Of a DNA stretch of 64,000 bases, positions 46,681-58,271 are shown piece after piece. The first letter of the stretch is position 1. The number at the start of each line of letters is the position of its first letter. The notes beneath the pieces were generated by a model that was not told the DNA's origin, ran no database searches, and saw only the letters and a program-made list of their open reading frames with translations. Source of the stretch: Sialis fuliginosa (Eukaryota; Arthropoda; Insecta; Megaloptera; Sialidae). The DNA is taken from NCBI GenBank assembly GCA_961205875.1, contig OY540811.1:20205248-20269247 (forward strand), in the 5' to 3' direction. The position numbers and the translations under genes were made by a program.

Positions 46681-47200
46681 AGGTACTGGCACCAGTCTTG
46701 GATCATATTGGATTCTTTCAATGTACTAAAATAGAAATATTTGTAGATATTTGATTATTGCCATTACTGAATCACAAATGACAAAACTATAAAACAGCTT
46801 GATTTGATGGGTGTCAAAAATGGACATTTAAATTAATTATGAGTGTAATCTATTTATTATTATATTATCATAGCATCTGACTTACATTGTTTCAATTTTT
46901 ACGATTCTTTATTTTATAACTTTTGTGTCTAAGTACCTATCATTTATCATTAGCAAGTATATATCACTAGATACCCATTACTGGTTTTACTTTATCCATT
47001 ACTGGAGAAAAAACATTAACAAAATAAAAGATTATAATTTAAAAAAAACATGTTTGAGGACTTAAGCTATTAAATTGATTTAATAAAGAGGTACTTGTTT
47101 TATGAGTAGGTAACAAGAGTTCATGAGAATTACAAAAAGAAGCCCATAAATCCCAACAGTATACCTTGGTCTAAAGAATCCAAGATTGGTGCCAGTACCT
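46681..47200. mobile_element. AGGTACTGGCACCA MITE, copy 2
   Basis: AGGTACTGGCACCA and TTGGTGCCAGTACCT are inverted ends, with TA immediately outside each (46679-46680, 47201-47202). 520 bases with no transposase. It belongs with copy 1 at 41097, in opposite orientation within the same intron. Confidence 0.82.
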
Positions 47201-47564
47201 TATTGTATTGTAAACATTTCTGATAATTTTTGGATTATACCATTTCTGCGATTTGTACATTTTAATAATATAACTATTTAGTGTCAAAAAAGTGTGTTTA
47301 TAATGAATTTTTATTGACTAAAGTAATATGCTGTGCCTTCTTGATTTTGGCATTTTTGACACACTTTCTATAGATATTTAAAGGAAAAAATATTGAAGAT
47401 TTATTTAATATACTAACAATAAGTGTCAATTGAATTTTTTTTTCGAATTTTTTTTTCTAAACTTGAAAATAAATGTTAGAATCATTCTATTATTGTGGGA
47501 TATTTAAAATAATAAATCAGTATAATTACATTTAACAAAAATAAACACTCTACACATCTTGCTA

Positions 47565-47833
47565 CCGTTGGAAATAACAAACGTATAGAAAAAGCATTCG
47601 GTAACAAAATAATCCGTTTTGCCACGAATCCCTGCTGGCAGTCTGTCACGTCCAAAGGGGAAAGGGACCCTCCGCATAATAGTGCCATCTATCATTGCCG
47701 AGTCAAAAGTGGCGGGAATCTGGCCACGGTTTGAACTGCGCTGATATCATTATACACACACTTTTACCATCATCCCTTTCATACCGTTACGTCGGACGAG
47801 ACCTGAATGTAGAATTGTTATTATTTCCAACGG
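47565..47833. mobile_element. Possible short TIR element (CCGTTGGAAATAA)
   Basis: CCGTTGGAAATAA (47565-47577) and TTATTTCCAACGG (47821-47833) are perfect 13-base inverted repeats around a less AT-rich 240-base body (GTCACGTCCAAAGGGGAAAG, GTGGCGGGAATCTGGCCACG). No clear target duplication. Either a MITE or a regulatory island with a chance repeat. The overlapping minus-strand frames (47688-47482, 47695-47504) show no domain. Confidence 0.45.
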
Positions 47834-47991
47834 CCTATTCTATTGATGATACACACTTCAAGGTTTGATTTTACGTATTTTGCTTTATTTTTGTTCTGTT
47901 GGCTTATAGATGTCCAATTTTTTATTCGGGAGTTTTTTAAATGTTATTTTTATTTATGTTTAATAAAATGTTAATTAACATATTACTACGG

Positions 47992-48121
47992 GAAAAACAG
48001 AGAAACTGTGGTTTCTAATTCACTTAAACTAAAAAAAAAAAACTGTTAGGTTCCGGATGAGGACTTCTTGTGAAGTTTTATTGTGGTTAAAGTGTATATT
48101 TTTAGTTTAAGTAACTAATTA
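47992..48121 (+). mobile_element. Ribozyme-family B fragment with decayed hammerhead core
   Basis: The left arm GGAAAAACAGAGAAACTGTG with GTTTCTAATTCACTTAAAC and the right arm TTGTGGTTAAAGTGTATATT are the family B arms seen at 2692 and 17391. The centre reads CGGATGA-GGACTTC-TTGT-GAAGT, with the stem II hairpin kept but the CTGATGA changed and the GAAA box lost, so it cannot be an active hammerhead. Confidence 0.6.
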
Positions 48122-49210
48122 CTGTGTATGATTATTTAATACAAATACTTATAGTAAAAAAACTGGATTGGTTTTATGTTATTTATTTTATTTTTCACTA
48201 ATCCAGCGATGTAAAATTAACAAATATATTTTTAGACATGTAAAGTGAAAAAAGCGAAATACCTTTAATATGGATTACTTTATATTTATGTATAAGTATC
48301 ACCAAAAAAATTGTTTCGTTTATAATCGAAAAATCTTTTAATTAAAATATCCTACCTATAAGTTTGTCAATCAAAAATGATCATTTAAAATAATATAATT
48401 TTACAATCACACCAATATTTGTAATGCTGTACATATGGATACAATGAAATATGTAATTAAATTTAAATTATTATAATGATAAACAAAAATATTTCGATCA
48501 ATCTAATCTAGATATAGAACGAAATATTAATTAATTATTTTGCATGCAGTTTATTGATATAATAAATTATAATTTGTGGATTGTATATTCTGTTATAATG
48601 ATTAATTAATGACTCGAAATGTTTTTTGCTGATTGTTTTAACATGAAACAAATTTGAAATATGTGTATGTACATATGTTATATAAATGAATATGTATATT
48701 TATGTATTTATAACTTACACGTGTGTATGTATGTACAAGTTTACATATGTGCATATTAATAAAGTAAAAAATATGTTATACGTATTATAAAGACATCCTA
48801 TATTAACTCTTTCAAAATTAATTTTACAGAATTATTAAAATAAAATACAGATGATTCAGGAAAAGCGTTTGTATGAACATTTTTAGTTGTGAGGGAGCTA
48901 CATTCCCCCAAAAATGTGTTTCATTTATTATCTTAAGAACTCATTGTGATACAGTTATGAAAATTGATACGCAGTTTAGTAAAAATATAAGTATCTATTA
49001 TTTTTTTTAGTATCGATTATTAACTATTTAGACAACATGTGTATTGGAGCAGTGGGTTCTTCAGTTTTATTTTTGTATTTTGTGTTCTTTATATTCTTCA
49101 TCTTTAATCTGACATTTATTATGATTATATGATAATAAGTACGTTAAAAAATTTCATGACCAAAGTTATATAAATATTTTCGCTTTTTAATAGTCACATT
49201 ACTCAACATT

Positions 49211-49918
49211 AGAGCTGGCGCGGGCCGTGAATTTTTCGATTTGATTTTTAAATCTTGAATCGTGAGCGTGCGTGATCGTGAGTCAAATTAAAACAACTGT
49301 GCGTGGGTACAGTTTTCTCGCGAGTGATTCCGTGAGTATATTTTGACTAATAATGCATAGATATAATAATAGTCCAAGTAAATTAGATATTTTAGAAGAA
49401 CAAATTCATAAAGTTTTGATACTTTGTCCACGAACTCTTAGTAGGGTTTGAAATAAGAGCCCGAAAAGTTCCCACCTAAATCGTGGATGGAACATCCCCT
49501 TTCACTTAAAAAACTACCCCCGGAATGAAATTTATTCCAGTTTTTCCCATTTTTCATCCGAACCGCTATTCGGAGAAAAAAATATTACAGGAATTAAAGA
49601 TTCTACATAAAATTCTACGTAAAAAATGTCATGTGCACTATTCGGTTAATTCCCAGCCTACTCTCGCAATCGTTGCTCAAAGTGAAGGGTAGTTTTGGGA
49701 ACGCAGCGAAAAATCGGTGTAACAATAGTTTTCAACATACATATTTCCAAAACGGCTGATTTTACGTATAAAATTCATCATTTCAATATTTAATTTACAA
49801 CAATTACATTAAATCGTGTAACGAGCATGATCCGCTGTGCGTGATCAGGCGTGAGTAAAAAATGTTCCCTCGTGAATGTGCGTGGTCGTTAGCAAAAATT
49901 ACTCACGCGCCCAGCTCT
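49211..49918. mobile_element. TIR element with AGAGCTGG ends and 10-bp target duplication, copy 1
   Basis: AGAGCTGGCGCGGG at 49211 and the inverted right end AGAGCTGGGCGCGTGAGT (ending 49918) bound 708 bases. ACTCAACATT before and ACTCAATATT after match at 9 of 10 positions. A duplication of 9-11 bases points to a Mutator-like transposase as the mobiliser. Both ends carry CGTGAGCGTGCGTGATCGTG-type words, likely binding repeats. A related element is at 61872. Confidence 0.68.
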
Positions 49919-50109
49919 ACTCAATATTATCAATTTTAACGTACATTATCAATGAAAAACTTTTAATATACAAATTAGCATTGTATTTAGATTGTCTGTC
50001 ACATATCCCATGGCACACAGTTGAGAAGCTCTAGTCTATTTGCATTGTATCTAACATTTTTCGATACAGAATTAATTATTAATATTATCTGATATATTCA
50101 TTAAAATAA

Positions 50110-50400
50110 ACAATATTAAGAGATGTAAATAAAATAAACCGTAATAAGATACGTTTGAAAACAACACAAAACAAAAAAAACAAACTTGTCCATGTCACAT
50201 TTTGTCTTCAGTGTGACAAATGTCTCGATACAAAATATCATGTAACACAAATTCGTCTCAACGATCTGTCTTTGGAAATGTTTCCTGTTGAAAGGACTTT
50301 GTCTTGACATCAATCAAAAAATGTCCTGAAAACTAAAACAAACCGTAAAAGTGTTTCAAATTGATATCCTCTCAAGTACCTCCTCGATGTCATAGTCCTG
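50110..50400. promoter_or_regulatory. Less AT-rich unique island in intron 1
   Basis: It includes CAAACTTGTCCATGTCACAT, TGTGACAAATGTCTCGATAC and CTTGACATCAATC. Several TGTCA/TGACA words are present; TGACA/TGTCA is a core of TALE (Meis/Iro-like) binding sites, but short words like this are common. Minus-strand frames here show no domain. Confidence 0.22.
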
Positions 50401-50984
50401 AATATTGACAAAGAAATATCAGTTCTAGCTGCTAGTTTTATTGTATTTTTTGAGCAGTTCGTGGTTGTTTTTAAAATTAATGGAGAAATATACTTATTTA
50501 CGTTTATGTCATATATACTCGTATATTGTATATACATATATAATTGTACATACGAGTTTTTTATTTAATCTAGTATCGGTGGTAGTTATTTTTTAACATT
50601 TTTTTACAATTTATAAAATAAAATTGCATTGAAATATTAATGTGTGTATTAGTACCTAAAATTTAAAAGAACTAGATCGATAAATTTAGGCCTGAATTTT
50701 TTTTGGTTTAGTTAGGTGTCAACATAATGGATTTTGACTCAAATATTAGCTAATAATATTATTGCAGTACTCTTGATTCGTACATACATAATTTTATTAG
50801 ACATGTAGTAAAAGGATGGTCAGGAAACTTTAGGGTTCTAACATCCCTTCTTACTCCAGATAGGCCCTTCATTGATTTTTTTTTTTAATATACAAAAACA
50901 TGTCTACAGCATGTTTAATCTAAATAAATACACGAAGAAAAAACAATTTATTGTCAAACCCATTAAGAAAGATTGAAAATAATG

Positions 50985-51450
50985 TATTCCATTTTTACTT
51001 TAGTGATCGGCGTGTCGTTAGAAAACCGTATCATACAAATCTGTTTGCAAACAAAGTGAAAGAAAACTTCTCCATACACACACACAAATACGATGACAAC
51101 CGCAAACAACCGACTGTTCACTTATTTACCCGCGGCTTCTTTACAAAGCGGACGACAAAGAAAATAGTCAATAAAGAAAGAACGACAAAAATAAATGACA
51201 GCAAAGATTATGATGCTAACTTGTTTATAATGAATGCACACAGTAGGCGTGGTCTGACGTTCGCGGTTCCTACATTATCGACATTAGCGGCGACAACCAA
51301 CCCCGCATCGCGTGTGTGTATGCGAGATTGTATGTGTGTGTGCACTCAGCCGAGCGTTATAAACCACATTATTTATTAACAAACAACCATCCCCTTAGTG
51401 AATGTAGCCGCTCATGCGTAAATAGGTCCATAGAGGGCGTACAGAGTTTT
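50985..51450. promoter_or_regulatory. Less AT-rich unique island near exon 2 (candidate enhancer)
   Basis: It spans GTGATCGGCGTGTCGTTAGA, CGCGGCTTCTTTACAAAGCG and GTTCGCGGTTCCTACATTAT. The overlapping 142-codon frame (TTG start at 50951) has no family resemblance, no good splice signals, and a poly-CV tail from GT repeats, so I read the block as non-coding. It is 1.5 kb upstream of exon 2. Confidence 0.28.
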
Positions 51451-51667
51451 GCGTATATGGATGTAATGTATGTGTAAAATGTTATGAGCGGCAAATTTGA
51501 ATTTAACTTATTATTGATTGTTGAAATTATACCTTTTTTTGTTTTAAAAGATGAAGTTTTAGAGTTTTTGTATATTTGAAGAGATTTAGGAAAAATCATG
51601 AATGTTTTAAGGAACTACAATATCAATATCTTTTTATTATCTATTAGCGCATTGGATCCAATGCTAC

Positions 51668-51748
51668 ATGTTCACCCAACATTCTCACCCAGCATGCACA
51701 CCCAACATATCCACACAACATACCAACCCAACATGCCCACAACATATG
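51668..51748 (+). repeat. Degenerate minisatellite (CACCCAACAT type)
   Basis: CACCCAACATTCTCACCCAG is followed by five further loose copies of a 15-17 base unit containing CCCAACAT/CACAACAT. It explains the His/Pro-rich frame at 51598-51813. Confidence 0.7.
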
Positions 51749-52199
51749 TTTCACTACGAATTGTTTTTTCAGACTTGAAATTGACACAACATATCCAAAA
51801 ATTACACATCTAAACCTAACCTATCTGTTAGTGAAAACCAGAATAAAATTCGTTAAGTATACTGAGAAAATCGTGTAAAATTCAAACTTCCAAGAAACAC
51901 TATTGTGTCTTAGAATTTGTATGAAAATCAAAAAATAAAAATAAGTAGGTTAGCAACAATCATAATCAATTTCGATAATTTACCATACTTAAAAGTGAAG
52001 TGATTCTTTATCAAAATAAATAAAATATATGAGAGATATATATAAATGTAAAAATAAAATATTTTTCAAAATAATTGAAAGAGACGTGATCATAGTAACT
52101 AAAATGACAGTTGTATGCTGTGATATTATGAAAACAAAACACAACTTGATAAATATTGTTTTAGTCTTTTGATGTTAAATCTTAGGTTTTCAAAAATTA

Positions 52200-52322
52200 T
52201 TAATAGCCACGAACATGCACAGACAAATAATCTAACTATTGGTGAAAACCGCATTGAAATCGGTTCAGTAGTTTCCGAGTATATAAGCCTTTTACAAATC
52301 TCTATATATAGAGATTTGTAAA
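52200..52322 (+). repeat. Retroposon 3' end (GAAATCGGTTCAGTA type), copy 2
   Basis: TTGAAATCGGTTCAGTAGTT with TCCGAGTATATAAGCC, preceded by AATCTAACTATTGGTGAAAA as in copy 1 (39240). It ends in a perfect hairpin, ACAAATCTCTATATATAGAG with ATTTGT. Confidence 0.65.
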
Positions 52323-53004
52323 ACTAAAAAATAAATAAATGTTATATGATTTTACATTCAGAATGAAAAATTTAAAATCATTAACGAGAAAAGAACGTTC
52401 TTATCTTCAACTACAATCATTATGTTTATGCAATTTTTATGTACTACACTTATAAGTAATGCGCTATATTATAAATATGTTTTGTTCATATAGATAATAA
52501 AAATACATGTTTGATTCTCTTGTATATATATTTTTTTTAATGTAACACGTATGTTAACTTAATGCATGCAATTATAATGACTTTCAGCTACCCATATTTA
52601 GATGTCATAATATACATTAATATGCCCATATGAAACGACTAATAAAGCAATAATAATAATAATTACTAATTGCTGCTTTTATTAATCATGTCATTATACA
52701 TATAGTATTTACCCATTTTTTTTCTTCCGTGATCCCTTGTATGTTGATATCATTAAAATAATAATAATATTGTTGGCATGATGTATAATTAATATGCACT
52801 GGTTAGAAGATATGAAGCAAACCTATATTATTTGGGTTAGTGTCTCATTAATTTATACCGAAAAACAACACGTTAATTAAATTTAAAACAACAAAGTTAA
52901 TATTTTTTAAATATTAATTTTCACAAAAATATTTTTTGGAGATTATTTTGTTTGGTATTCTTAGAAGGATAACGATATTAATTTATTTTATATTTATGTT
53001 ACAG

Positions 53005-53394
53005 CCTACAAGTGTAACACTTCCTTCATCTACAGTTCGAGGTCCACCACCGTCACCTTCCCCACCGAGCATGGCAGTATCTGGACCTCTGCGATCAGCT
53101 AGCCCTGCTCCGGGTTCCGGTCCGCCATCCGGAGCACCACCTCCAGGCAGCACCGGAACACCTGGTGCAGGAGGTGCCGGAGGACGATGCTGTGATACGG
53201 GCAGGCCCATATTCACTGACCCTTTAACCGGCCAGAGCGTGTGCTCGTGTCAGTACGACCTCCTAGGATATGGGAGACTAGGGACTGCTGGGATACCGCC
53301 GTTGTCGATGTACAGCGCTCCATACCCCGATGCGGCGATGGCTGCGTACTTCCCGGCACTTGGTGCTGATCAGGCGCCTTTTTACACATCGACG
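53005..53394 (+). CDS. ara: Iroquois gene, coding exon 2 (Pro/Ser/Gly-rich region and CC-GRPI-VCSCQYD motif)
   Basis: The exon is 390 bases, phase 0 at both ends, and encodes residues 14-143. Residues 14-73 are low-complexity Pro/Ser/Gly/Ala (PPPSPSPPS, SGPPSGAPPPG, GAGGAGG). Residues 74-98 hold the conserved Iroquois block beginning RCCDTGRPIFTDP and ending VCSCQYD. Residues 99-143 are Tyr/Pro/Ala-rich (SMYSAPYPDA, AAYFPALGADQ, PFYTST). The acceptor is TTATGTTACAG before 53005, and the donor is ACG followed by GTGAGT at 53395. The open frame extends upstream to 52936 and downstream to 53415, but those ends are intron read-through. Base composition is sharply more GC-rich than the flanking introns, as expected of a constrained coding exon. 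The role of the Cys motif is not established from sequence alone. Confidence 0.96.
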
Positions 53395-56300
53395 GTGAGT
53401 AAAATAAATAATTGAATAATTAAATTGGCCATATCGCTGTTCTATAGCACAAGTATAATACTGACTCATTGAGATATCTTTCATTTAGATAACGCATAAA
53501 AAAAAGTAATATAATAAAAATTATTAGAAAGTAATTAATCTATTCTGATATGAGTTAAGGTTTTAAGAGACCAACTTAAGTTTTGAAAAAAAACAAGACG
53601 ATGTAAAATTTAATTATGTCTTGTCGAGAATTTCAGTTTTATTAATGAGATTGTCAATAATTAATATTTTAATATGGTTGTAATTTTTTGATGACTATAG
53701 GACAGAGTATATAACATTTACCATACGTTAAACTAAAAAAGGAAAAAAAACTAACCGAGACCCAGACGAGACCTGATTAATTTTTTTAAGTCAAAAGGCA
53801 AATATGCGACCGCTGAAATTTGACATGAATGAATAATAATAATAAGAATGAACACATATTTTATTTTATTTAGTTTTTTAATAGTAATTTCAACATCTGT
53901 AAAAGATATAATGAAATTAATAACTAAAAATATAAATATTTAATTTTATTCTGAATACTGAACTTCCAACTACCTACCTACTTATATAAATTTGCATAAA
54001 ATATTATAAATGTAATAAAACATTTTAATAGGTATATCTACTTATTAACAATTAATTGAATGGAGATTCTGAAAATCTGTTCTGTATTTGATCCTACTAA
54101 ACAAACATAATTATTGGAAAGCATATTAGAGTAGAAATTCAAATTGAAGTATTTGTCATTCACGCGGACCAAATTGAATGTGAAAATCATTAAAATAAAA
54201 CAGATTAACAAACGGACAGTGACAAGACTTTGTTTTCACACAAATTCACGAAAAACAACGAAGAAAATCCGATTATCAGTTTATTTCATTTCCACGTAAT
54301 CGCTATACACATGTCGAATGTTATTTTGTTTATATGATTTATATAAAAGGATTTTGTGTACAATACCGTATAACGAATTTCGATCGTAAACAGAAAATAA
54401 ACATTTGTGTTTCAATTCAGTGTTATTTTTAAATTCTGAGTTTTGTGTAAAATGTGTATGTAATTTTTAAAAACCAGCAATAGTAGGTACAGCTGGTACA
54501 TATTACATAATAATATATTAATATTTTGACTGAAACTATGATAAAGTTATTATCTTTATGGAAATAACACATATGGTACATAGAGCTGTGTACTTAAGTA
54601 CTTTTATGTTTGTTGTTCATGTACAATTACATTTTAATAAATATATGTATACATTGTACAAGTAGAAAGTACTTTTTCCAAAAAGTATGTATATATAAAG
54701 CCTGCAGGGTATGCAAAGTCGTCACTGCCGGGGCAATGTCAGCATTGCACATCGCTGCTGGGCAAAGTTCACAGAAATGGTTAATTAACATACTTGATCC
54801 GGTTTTAAGCGGACATTGTCGACAATGCTAAATCGTCGTTGGCAGTACCTACTACTGTATTATGATGTTAAACTGATATTAAATTTCAAATAAAATTACT
54901 TGGTACAAATTTTAAAATAATTTATTACAATTAATCAACAAAAATTAATCATAATATTTGGTATAATGTAAATTTGCAAAGAAAACATTTTAAAAATAGG
55001 ATGTACATAACTTAAACCGGACCAAGTCCGTTAATAAACCATTTCTGCGAACTTTGCCCAGCAACGATTTGCAATGCTGACATTGCCCGGACAGTGTCTA
55101 TTTAGCACACCCTTATTTTATTAGTTTTATTGTTCACAACTCCTGAAAGTTTGTCGGTATGTTTACGGGATACCCTGTATATTAATTATTAGTACATGTT
55201 ATAATATTATATGTATTTATTTCTATTAATGCTCAGTTTATTGATTAAACAAAAAACATAATTTAATTATCAGTCTTCAATACGACACAAGCGTGATCTC
55301 TGCGATAAACTCACGACTGGGAGAAACATTCTACGTGTCAAAATACAAGTTATGAGCTTGAACCAAAACTGTCTTCAACACGACCTATGATCCATAGCGA
55401 TCAGGTCTGTACTTGAAATTTTGTATCGATACATGGTATTGTATTAAAATTTGTACAAATTATTTTTATACCTAGGGTATCTTCACAAAGTTATTCGGAA
55501 TCTAAATTTATTGCTACGTCTTCATAAGAAAGAAATAGTAAAGCTGATATAAATATGTACAATATAATCAAGAAGGTGAGAATTCAGAATATTATTATAA
55601 TACATCTACCCAAAAAAAATTTGATATTAATTATTCATTTATATTCAAATTTTTATTTTTCATCATTACAATGTACCTACTATAAATTATAATAAATATT
55701 AATTGTCGAATTATTTAATGAAATAACAGAAAATATTATTTTAAACTGTAAAAATATATTTAATAAATATAATATTTCTTTTAATACATATTATTTGTAC
55801 TAATTAAAAATACCAATTAATACAGTATTAATTAAACAATATACAATGTAGACATTAGGAACAAAATTCTTGTTAATTCTGTACGATAAAAAGTTGTTAT
55901 TTCTTTTTCATTAACATCTACAAAATTTTTAATTATCTGAGTTCAAAGGGTATCAGACCACACAATTAGATTTTAGAAACAAAAACAAGATTAATTCTTA
56001 ATTGATACATGTTTTAGCATGTATTTCAATTAATTTTAACCTATTTAAACAATAAACAAAAATATTAAATTGAGACAAATTCATAGCATGTTAAATGATT
56101 TCAAAATTTAAAATAAAGTCAATATGAGATACGAATAAATAATAAGAACAATAAACAAACATAATTATATTGATTTGTATTTTTAATTAGATTCCTAATA
56201 ACTTATCAATTAATTAGTTGTTATGGCAATTAATATCGAGAATATTATAATTAGTACTCATAACTATTCTATGATTTGAAAATGGTAATAATATACGAGT

Positions 56301-56473
56301 ACCTACTTATAAATAATAATTATGATTTTATTAAATTATCTATACTTTTTTGTTTATTCTTGATTTTCTTAATTTGTAAAAATATTCTAAAATTTACCGT
56401 TTGAGAATGAAATATAGTTTTAATAAATAAATAAAATTATGTACATTTGTAGTAAATTTATGTTTCCTTACAG
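53395..56473 (+). other. Intron 2 of the Iroquois gene
   Basis: 3,079 bases, starting GTGAGT and ending TTTCCTTACAG. It contains a fold-back element at 54706-55113 and a moderately GC-richer stretch at 54,150-54,310. The final 1.3 kb (55,120-56,470) is plain AT-rich sequence with nothing recognisable. Confidence 0.93.
54706..55113. mobile_element. Fold-back MITE with AGGGT ends in intron 2
   Basis: Arms of about 100 bases mirror each other: GGGCAATGTCAGCATTGCAC with ATCG.TGCTGGGCAAAGTTC on the left (54731), and GAACTTTGCCCAGCAACGAT with TTGCAATGCTGACATTGCCC on the right (ending 55088). The outer ends AGGGTATGCAAA and AGGGTGTGCTAA agree. Internal GACATTGTCGACAATGC is a smaller palindrome. The frame 54610-54831 lies in the left arm. 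Confidence 0.8.
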
Positions 56474-56580
56474 GCCGCTGGTCTTGAGTTAAAGGAAAAT
56501 ATAGCAGCCGGCACGACGTGGCCCTACCCCTCCATGTATCACCCATATGACGCAGCTTTTGCTGGATATCCCTTCAATGG
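56474..56580 (+). CDS. ara: Iroquois gene, coding exon 3 (pre-homeodomain segment)
   Basis: The exon is 107 bases: 35 codons plus GG of a split glycine codon. It encodes AAGLELKENIAAGTTW, then PYPSMYHPYDAAFAGYPFN, then G. The acceptor is TTTCCTTACAG and the donor is GG followed by GTAAGT. It continues in phase 0 from exon 2 and leaves phase 2. In insect araucan/caupolican this segment is followed within about ten residues by the TALE homeodomain (ATLKAWL... to WFANARRRLKKENK), so the next exon should begin with bases completing Gly and then Tyr-Gly-Met or similar. No such exon is visible up to 64000. Confidence 0.95.
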
Positions 56581-56625
56581 GTAAGTTAAATAAATTTTTT
56601 ATTTTTTTATTTGAGTTTTTTTATA

Positions 56626-57204
56626 TTGAGACTGCTTAGTATCTGGAAAACTAAGGATTTTTAAGGAAAATCTTTGGTACAAAAGTTTCAGGGTTTGGAG
56701 GGGAAAACCAATGGAATAAACATTTTGACTTTGAGTGGAGGTTTCAAGGTCATTTTGTGGTTAGCTAATTTTTTTCAAATGGGAATCTATTTATTTTTTA
56801 CAAATTAGAATTTTGTACAAAAAAACTTTTTTTTAAAACATAAATTTTAACTGATTTTTCTTTTTCATTTTTTTACATTAAAAAAAATTTTTTAGTGTTA
56901 AAAAATTCTGAAATTATAAAAATGTGTTTTTTATGTATTATTTATTAAAAATTTAGGAGAATAATTTCAAAATTTTTGTACGCATAAAAAATTGTATGTA
57001 ATGCAAAAAAAGAATAAAAATTACGTTAAAAACTTTTCAGAAAAAAAATAGTAATTTCCATTTGAAAAAATTTATTTGACCCCAAAATGACCCTGAAACC
57101 TCCACTTAATGACAAAATTGTTACCTCCATTGGTTTTGCCCCTCCAAATCCTGAAACTTTTGTACGAAACATCCTTATTTTTCCAGGTATTAAACAGTCT
57201 CAAG
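56626..57204. mobile_element. Fold-back MITE just inside intron 3
   Basis: TTGAGACTGCTTAGTATCTG and the inverted right end TTGAGACTGTTTAATACCTG are the termini. Long arms mirror each other (GTGGAGGTTTCAAGGTCATT versus AATGACCCTGAAACCTCCAC, and AAACCAATGGA versus TCCATTGGTTT). TA-rich flanks on both sides. It starts only 45 bases after the exon 3 donor. Confidence 0.8.
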
Positions 57205-58239
57205 ATATAAAACTCATTCTGTATATTTATTCGCATTTTTTATAAAATTAAAATAAAACTAAAAATTAGATCAAAATACTGATCTACGAATAGATATAAA
57301 AAATCCAATATTTGGTATTTTTGTAAAAAATATCTAGAAAATAAATAACGTTTCCTAAAAAATATGAATTTCGCAAACCATATTTTATGAACCATTGGTT
57401 TTAAGTTATAGGAATTCTCTGGTAATAAAAAACTACATGAAATATCGCTACACAAGTTAAAAACAGTGTTCTTGTTCTGAATTTTAATCGAATAAATAAC
57501 ATTGTTCAAGATAACAAACAAAATGTTGTATTGTAACGGGAGAAAATAATTTCCAAAACATATAACACACGATTCTTTTGGAAATGGAACATGCATATTT
57601 ATACGATATTAACAAGAAAACACGTAAAATGAAAAGCATTGGAATTAACAAGTCATTTGGTAACATACAAACAAATAATTAAAATATTTTTCGTTTAATA
57701 AAACGTATTTTTCTCTAGTTTTGTTAAGTGAATGTCATTTTTTATATGCTATTAGCATAAAACTGATTGATAACAAAATAGTAAACATGGTCTGATGGTA
57801 TAGTAGAACCTCTATATAACTCGAGAAAATATTTTAAATTAAAATATGAATTTTTTGAAATATTTTTTTTTTATATTTTTTTCCAAGTTAAATTATTTTA
57901 ATAGGTAAGTTAATGCAATGCAATCCAATCATTGTTTTGTTCAGGTATTGTTTCAAATAATAATACAATTAATATCCATATTATATTATTATAATATTAC
58001 GTTTTAAATATATTTAATATAACATAATTAACATTACGTATATATTCATATACTCTGAAATATATTGGACCAAAACATTATTAAATTAAATTAGTACACC
58101 AATCTGCATCAAAATTGAATATAAAAAAAATAAAATTGAAATGCTCGCTGGTATTCAAAAATTTAATAGGATTCGATTTACTCTATATGAAAACATTTAT
58201 TTATAAATCTGGTTATTTAATCTAAAACAACACACCTAC

Positions 58240-58266
58240 GTTTGTATATGTGTGTGTGTGTGTGTG
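58240..58266. repeat. (TG)n run in intron 3
   Basis: GTATATG followed by about nine TG units, directly before the CGCAG acceptor-like site at 58271. Confidence 0.9.
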
Positions 58267-58271
58267 CGCAG

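Larger units (their letters stand above)
36416..53004 (+). other. Intron 1 of the Iroquois gene
   Basis: 16,589 bases, starting GTCAGT and ending TTATGTTACAG. It holds a pair of oppositely oriented MITEs (41097, 46681), other TIR elements (44111, 47565, 49211), retroposon 3' ends (39240, 52200), a decayed ribozyme-type fragment (47992), and several less AT-rich islands listed separately. 37,110-40,360, 41,650-44,110 and 44,950-46,370 are otherwise plain AT-rich sequence with short open frames only. There is no sign of another gene in either strand. Confidence 0.9.

Noticed and set aside
50951-51379. 142-codon open frame as a gene or Iroquois exon
   Set aside because: It starts at TTG, shows no family resemblance, has a Cys/Val tail from GT repeats, and lacks clear splice borders in phase with exon 1 or 2. 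Treated as a possible non-coding island.
52983-53216. Minus-strand 77-codon frame opposite exon 2
   Set aside because: Shadow of the GC-rich coding strand; Gly/Pro-rich without a recognisable family.
52936-53415. The full 159-codon frame around exon 2 as a stand-alone gene
   Set aside because: The N-terminal 23 codons are AT-rich intron ending in a good acceptor at 53004, and the last codons follow a GTGAGT donor. The Iroquois-like part is exactly the 390-base exon.
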